Source: Zoogloeaceae bacterium (GTDB taxonomy: Bacteria; Pseudomonadota; Gammaproteobacteria; Burkholderiales; Rhodocyclaceae). Taken from it: DNA of 6,964 nucleotides. The stretch covers positions 1 to 6,964 of the forward strand of contig JAITEO010000181.1 in the NCBI GenBank assembly GCA_031281985.1, written 5' to 3'. The translations under genes were made by a program, and so were the position numbers. Shown piece by piece: positions 5,445-6,964 of this stretch. Numbering within the stretch: the first letter of the stretch is position 1; each line of letters opens with the position of its first letter. The notes beneath the pieces are model-generated. The model saw only the letters and a program-made list of their open reading frames with translations, did not search any database and was not told the DNA's origin.

Positions 5445-6391
5445 ACACCGTGGCCGAACACGCCTATCTCCTCGACCCGTCCGCCCCGGCAGATGACATG
5501 CGCCAGGACCCCGGGCAGGCGGCGACGCACCTTGCCGCCTTCATCCGCCAGTTCGTGGAGGAAGACCCGCGCAACGCCCTGCCGGAAGGCGAGCGTCTGC
5601 GCATCTGGGGGTCTCCGCTCCTGGGCATCGCCGCCGCCGACGATCCGCTCTTCACGAAACTAAAGACGCCCGGCGTGGTCGGCCCGCTGCATCGCTCGCC
5701 CGGAGAATGGCTCTCCGGCGCGCAATCGGTCATCTCCTGGTTCCTGCCCTACAACAAGGCCGTGCGCGCCAGCTATCCGAAAAAATCCCCCCTGCCCTCG
5801 CTCGCCTGGGTTTCGGGACGGCGCAACGGAGAAGTCTTCAACAACGTATTGCGCCGCGCGGTGATCCGCTTTCTGGAAAAACACGGCGGACAAGGCGTCG
5901 CGCCGAGCAACGAAGCGCACTACCAGGCCATCGGCATGATTCCCCTGTGGTCGGAGCGGCATGCCGCCTTCATCGCTGGACTGGGCAGTTTCGGCATCCA
6001 CGGTGCGCTGATTACCGCGCTTGGCTGCGCCGGACGCATCGGCAGCGTCATCACCAATCTGGTCTTGCCGCCCACGCCTCGTCCCTACCGGGAGATTTAC
6101 GAATACTGTCCCTACCCCGATCGCTGCGGCGCGTGCATTCCCCGCTGTCCGGCGCAGGCCATCGGCGCGCAATTCGGCGCGAACTGGCGCGACAACGCCC
6201 GTTGCGTCATCCAGGGACGGGACGTGGTGGGCGAATTCTTCAAGGATTGGGGCTACCACTCCTGCGGCCATTGCCTCACCTGGCTGCCCTGCGCCGACCG
6301 CATTCCCCGCGCGTCCTCCCCGCGCGCGCAAACGCCAGAGGCTAAAACGCGCGCAGAGGAACCCGAACCCGCTTTTCTTTCCACGGTCTGA
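5441..6391 (+). CDS. QueG-like (COG1600-type) protein with two [4Fe-4S] clusters
   Basis: A 316-residue cytoplasmic protein; no twin-arginine or Sec signal is present. The C-terminal third carries eight likely cluster ligands: Cys223, 229, 232 and 236 (C-x5-C-x2-C-x3-CP) and Cys255, 275, 278 and 284 (the last three as CGHC-x5-C). That fits two [4Fe-4S] clusters, as in QueG and reductive-dehalogenase relatives. Upstream, SERHAAFIAGLGSFG (171-185) and GRIGSVITNLVLPPTP (198-213) match the AGLG...G(S)...TDL pattern of this class. True epoxyqueuosine reductase has a VDxxPxxER segment with a catalytic Asp. Here the equivalent stretch reads MIPLWSER (166-173) and the Asp position appears to be Met166, and the C-terminal HEAT-like region is missing. 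Epoxyqueuosine reduction is therefore doubtful. Cobalamin use is possible from family relatives but not shown. The start overlaps the preceding stop (ATGA) and has no own Shine-Dalgarno. The reaction and substrate are unknown. Confidence 0.85.
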   Translation: MNTVAEHAYLLDPSAPADDMRQDPGQAATHLAAFIRQFVEEDPRNALPEGERLRIWGSPLLGIAAADDPLFTKLKTPGVVGPLHRSPGEWLSGAQSVISWFLPYNKAVRASYPKKSPLPSLAWVSGRRNGEVFNNVLRRAVIRFLEKHGGQGVAPSNEAHYQAIGMIPLWSERHAAFIAGLGSFGIHGALITALGCAGRIGSVITNLVLPPTPRPYREIYEYCPYPDRCGACIPRCPAQAIGAQFGANWRDNARCVIQGRDVVGEFFKDWGYHSCGHCLTWLPCADRIPRASSPRAQTPEAKTRAEEPEPAFLSTV

Positions 6392-6401
6392 TACCTTTCC
6401 C

Positions 6402-6964
6402 ATGTCCTCTTACGATTACCTCATCATCGGCGGCGGTAGCGCGGGCTGCGTGCTCGCCAACCGTCTTTCCGCAAATGGCCGCCACCGGGTCGCCCTCATC
6501 GAAGCCGGAGGCGAGGGGCGGCATCCCTCGTTTCACATTCCTGTGGGCTACGTCTGGAACCGCGTTCATCCGCGCGGCAACTGGCTGTATTACACCGAAC
6601 CGGAAGCCTCTTCCGGCAACCGGAAAATCCTCTGGCCGAGGGGCAAGGTGTTGGGCGGATCGTCCGCCATCAATGGCCTTCTCTACATCCGGGGACAGGC
6701 GCGCGATTATGACGAATGGCGCGACCTGGGCAATCCTGGCTGGGGCTGGGCGGACGTGCTGCCCTATTTTCGCAAGTCGGAAAGCCAGGCGCGCGGCGGG
6801 GATGATTGGCACGGTGCGGACGGGCCGTTACAGGTCAGCGATCCTGCCGATCGGCATCCGCTTTGTGAAGCCTATCTGGCCGCTGCCCAGGCGGCGGGAT
6901 TTCCCCTGCGCGAGGATTTCAACCGCGACCTCCAGGAAGGCGTCGGTTATTTCCAGATGACCGT
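6402..6964 (+). CDS. GMC-family FAD oxidoreductase (choline dehydrogenase-like), 3' end cut off by window
   Basis: N-terminal 187 codons of a flavin-dependent alcohol dehydrogenase or oxidase; full members have about 530-560 residues, so about a third is seen. The dinucleotide-binding fold starts with YDYLIIGGGSAGCVLANRL (4-22): GxGxxG at 10-15 and Glu34 at the end of the second strand, which contacts the FAD ribose. The GMC signature RGKVLGGSSAINGLLYIRG (80-98) follows, then DYDEW and NPGWGWADVLPYF, all typical of the BetA-like branch. The catalytic His region lies beyond the window. Family members oxidise primary alcohols such as choline, aliphatic alcohols or polyethylene glycol; the substrate here is open. 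The start is 10 bases after the iron-sulfur gene, with no visible Shine-Dalgarno, so it is probably translated with its upstream neighbours. No stop occurs before the right edge. Confidence 0.92.
   Translation, partial: MSSYDYLIIGGGSAGCVLANRLSANGRHRVALIEAGGEGRHPSFHIPVGYVWNRVHPRGNWLYYTEPEASSGNRKILWPRGKVLGGSSAINGLLYIRGQARDYDEWRDLGNPGWGWADVLPYFRKSESQARGGDDWHGADGPLQVSDPADRHPLCEAYLAAAQAAGFPLREDFNRDLQEGVGYFQMT

Noticed and set aside
5441..6391. Assignment as true queG (epoxyqueuosine reductase)
   Set aside because: The VDxxP catalytic segment and C-terminal HEAT-like region are not visible, the first cluster motif is spaced differently, and the operon context is transport, not tRNA modification.

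Overview
This is a GC-rich proteobacterial window. Apart from a non-coding left end, it is a single rightward gene cluster built around a tripartite tricarboxylate transporter (TTT, TctABC-type). Two periplasmic Bug/TctC solute-binding proteins, the GC-rich tightly packed genes and the TTT/Bug context suggest Burkholderiales, perhaps an Alcaligenaceae-like genome. That placement is inference from gene content only.

Layout: (1) Bases 1-613 hold no gene I can support. The first 240 bases are about 49% GC by hand count (117 of 240), clearly lower than the genes that follow. The region contains several dyads, including a GC-rich hairpin followed by a pyrimidine tract (450-480) and an AATTCGC-N10-GCGAATT inverted repeat (520-543) just before the operon. 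(2) 614-1066 tctB and 1077-2579 tctA encode the small and large membrane subunits. (3) 2581-3033 encodes an NTF2/SnoaL-like small protein inserted between the membrane and binding-protein genes. (4) 3045-4019 and 4050-5066 encode two divergent Bug/TctC binding proteins, each with a signal peptide. (5) 5079-5444 encodes a 121-residue protein I do not recognise. Its stop overlaps by ATGA the start of 5441-6391, which encodes a cytoplasmic protein of the QueG-like (COG1600-type) class with eight cysteines for two [4Fe-4S] clusters. (6) 6402 to the right edge is the N-terminal part of a GMC-family FAD oxidoreductase, cut by the window.

All seven genes lie on the + strand. Gaps are 1 to 30 bases and there is one 4-base overlap, so co-transcription from the 5' non-coding region is likely. 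A plausible reading is an uptake-plus-catabolism operon: two binding proteins deliver one or two organic acids to a shared TctAB channel, and the enzymes encoded behind it (GMC flavoenzyme, iron-sulfur protein, NTF2-fold protein) act on the imported compound. The substrate cannot be read from the sequence. The most unusual part is the unknown protein / QueG-like protein pair inside a TTT operon. The QueG-like protein does not match the catalytic VDxxP segment of true epoxyqueuosine reductases and may do different chemistry.
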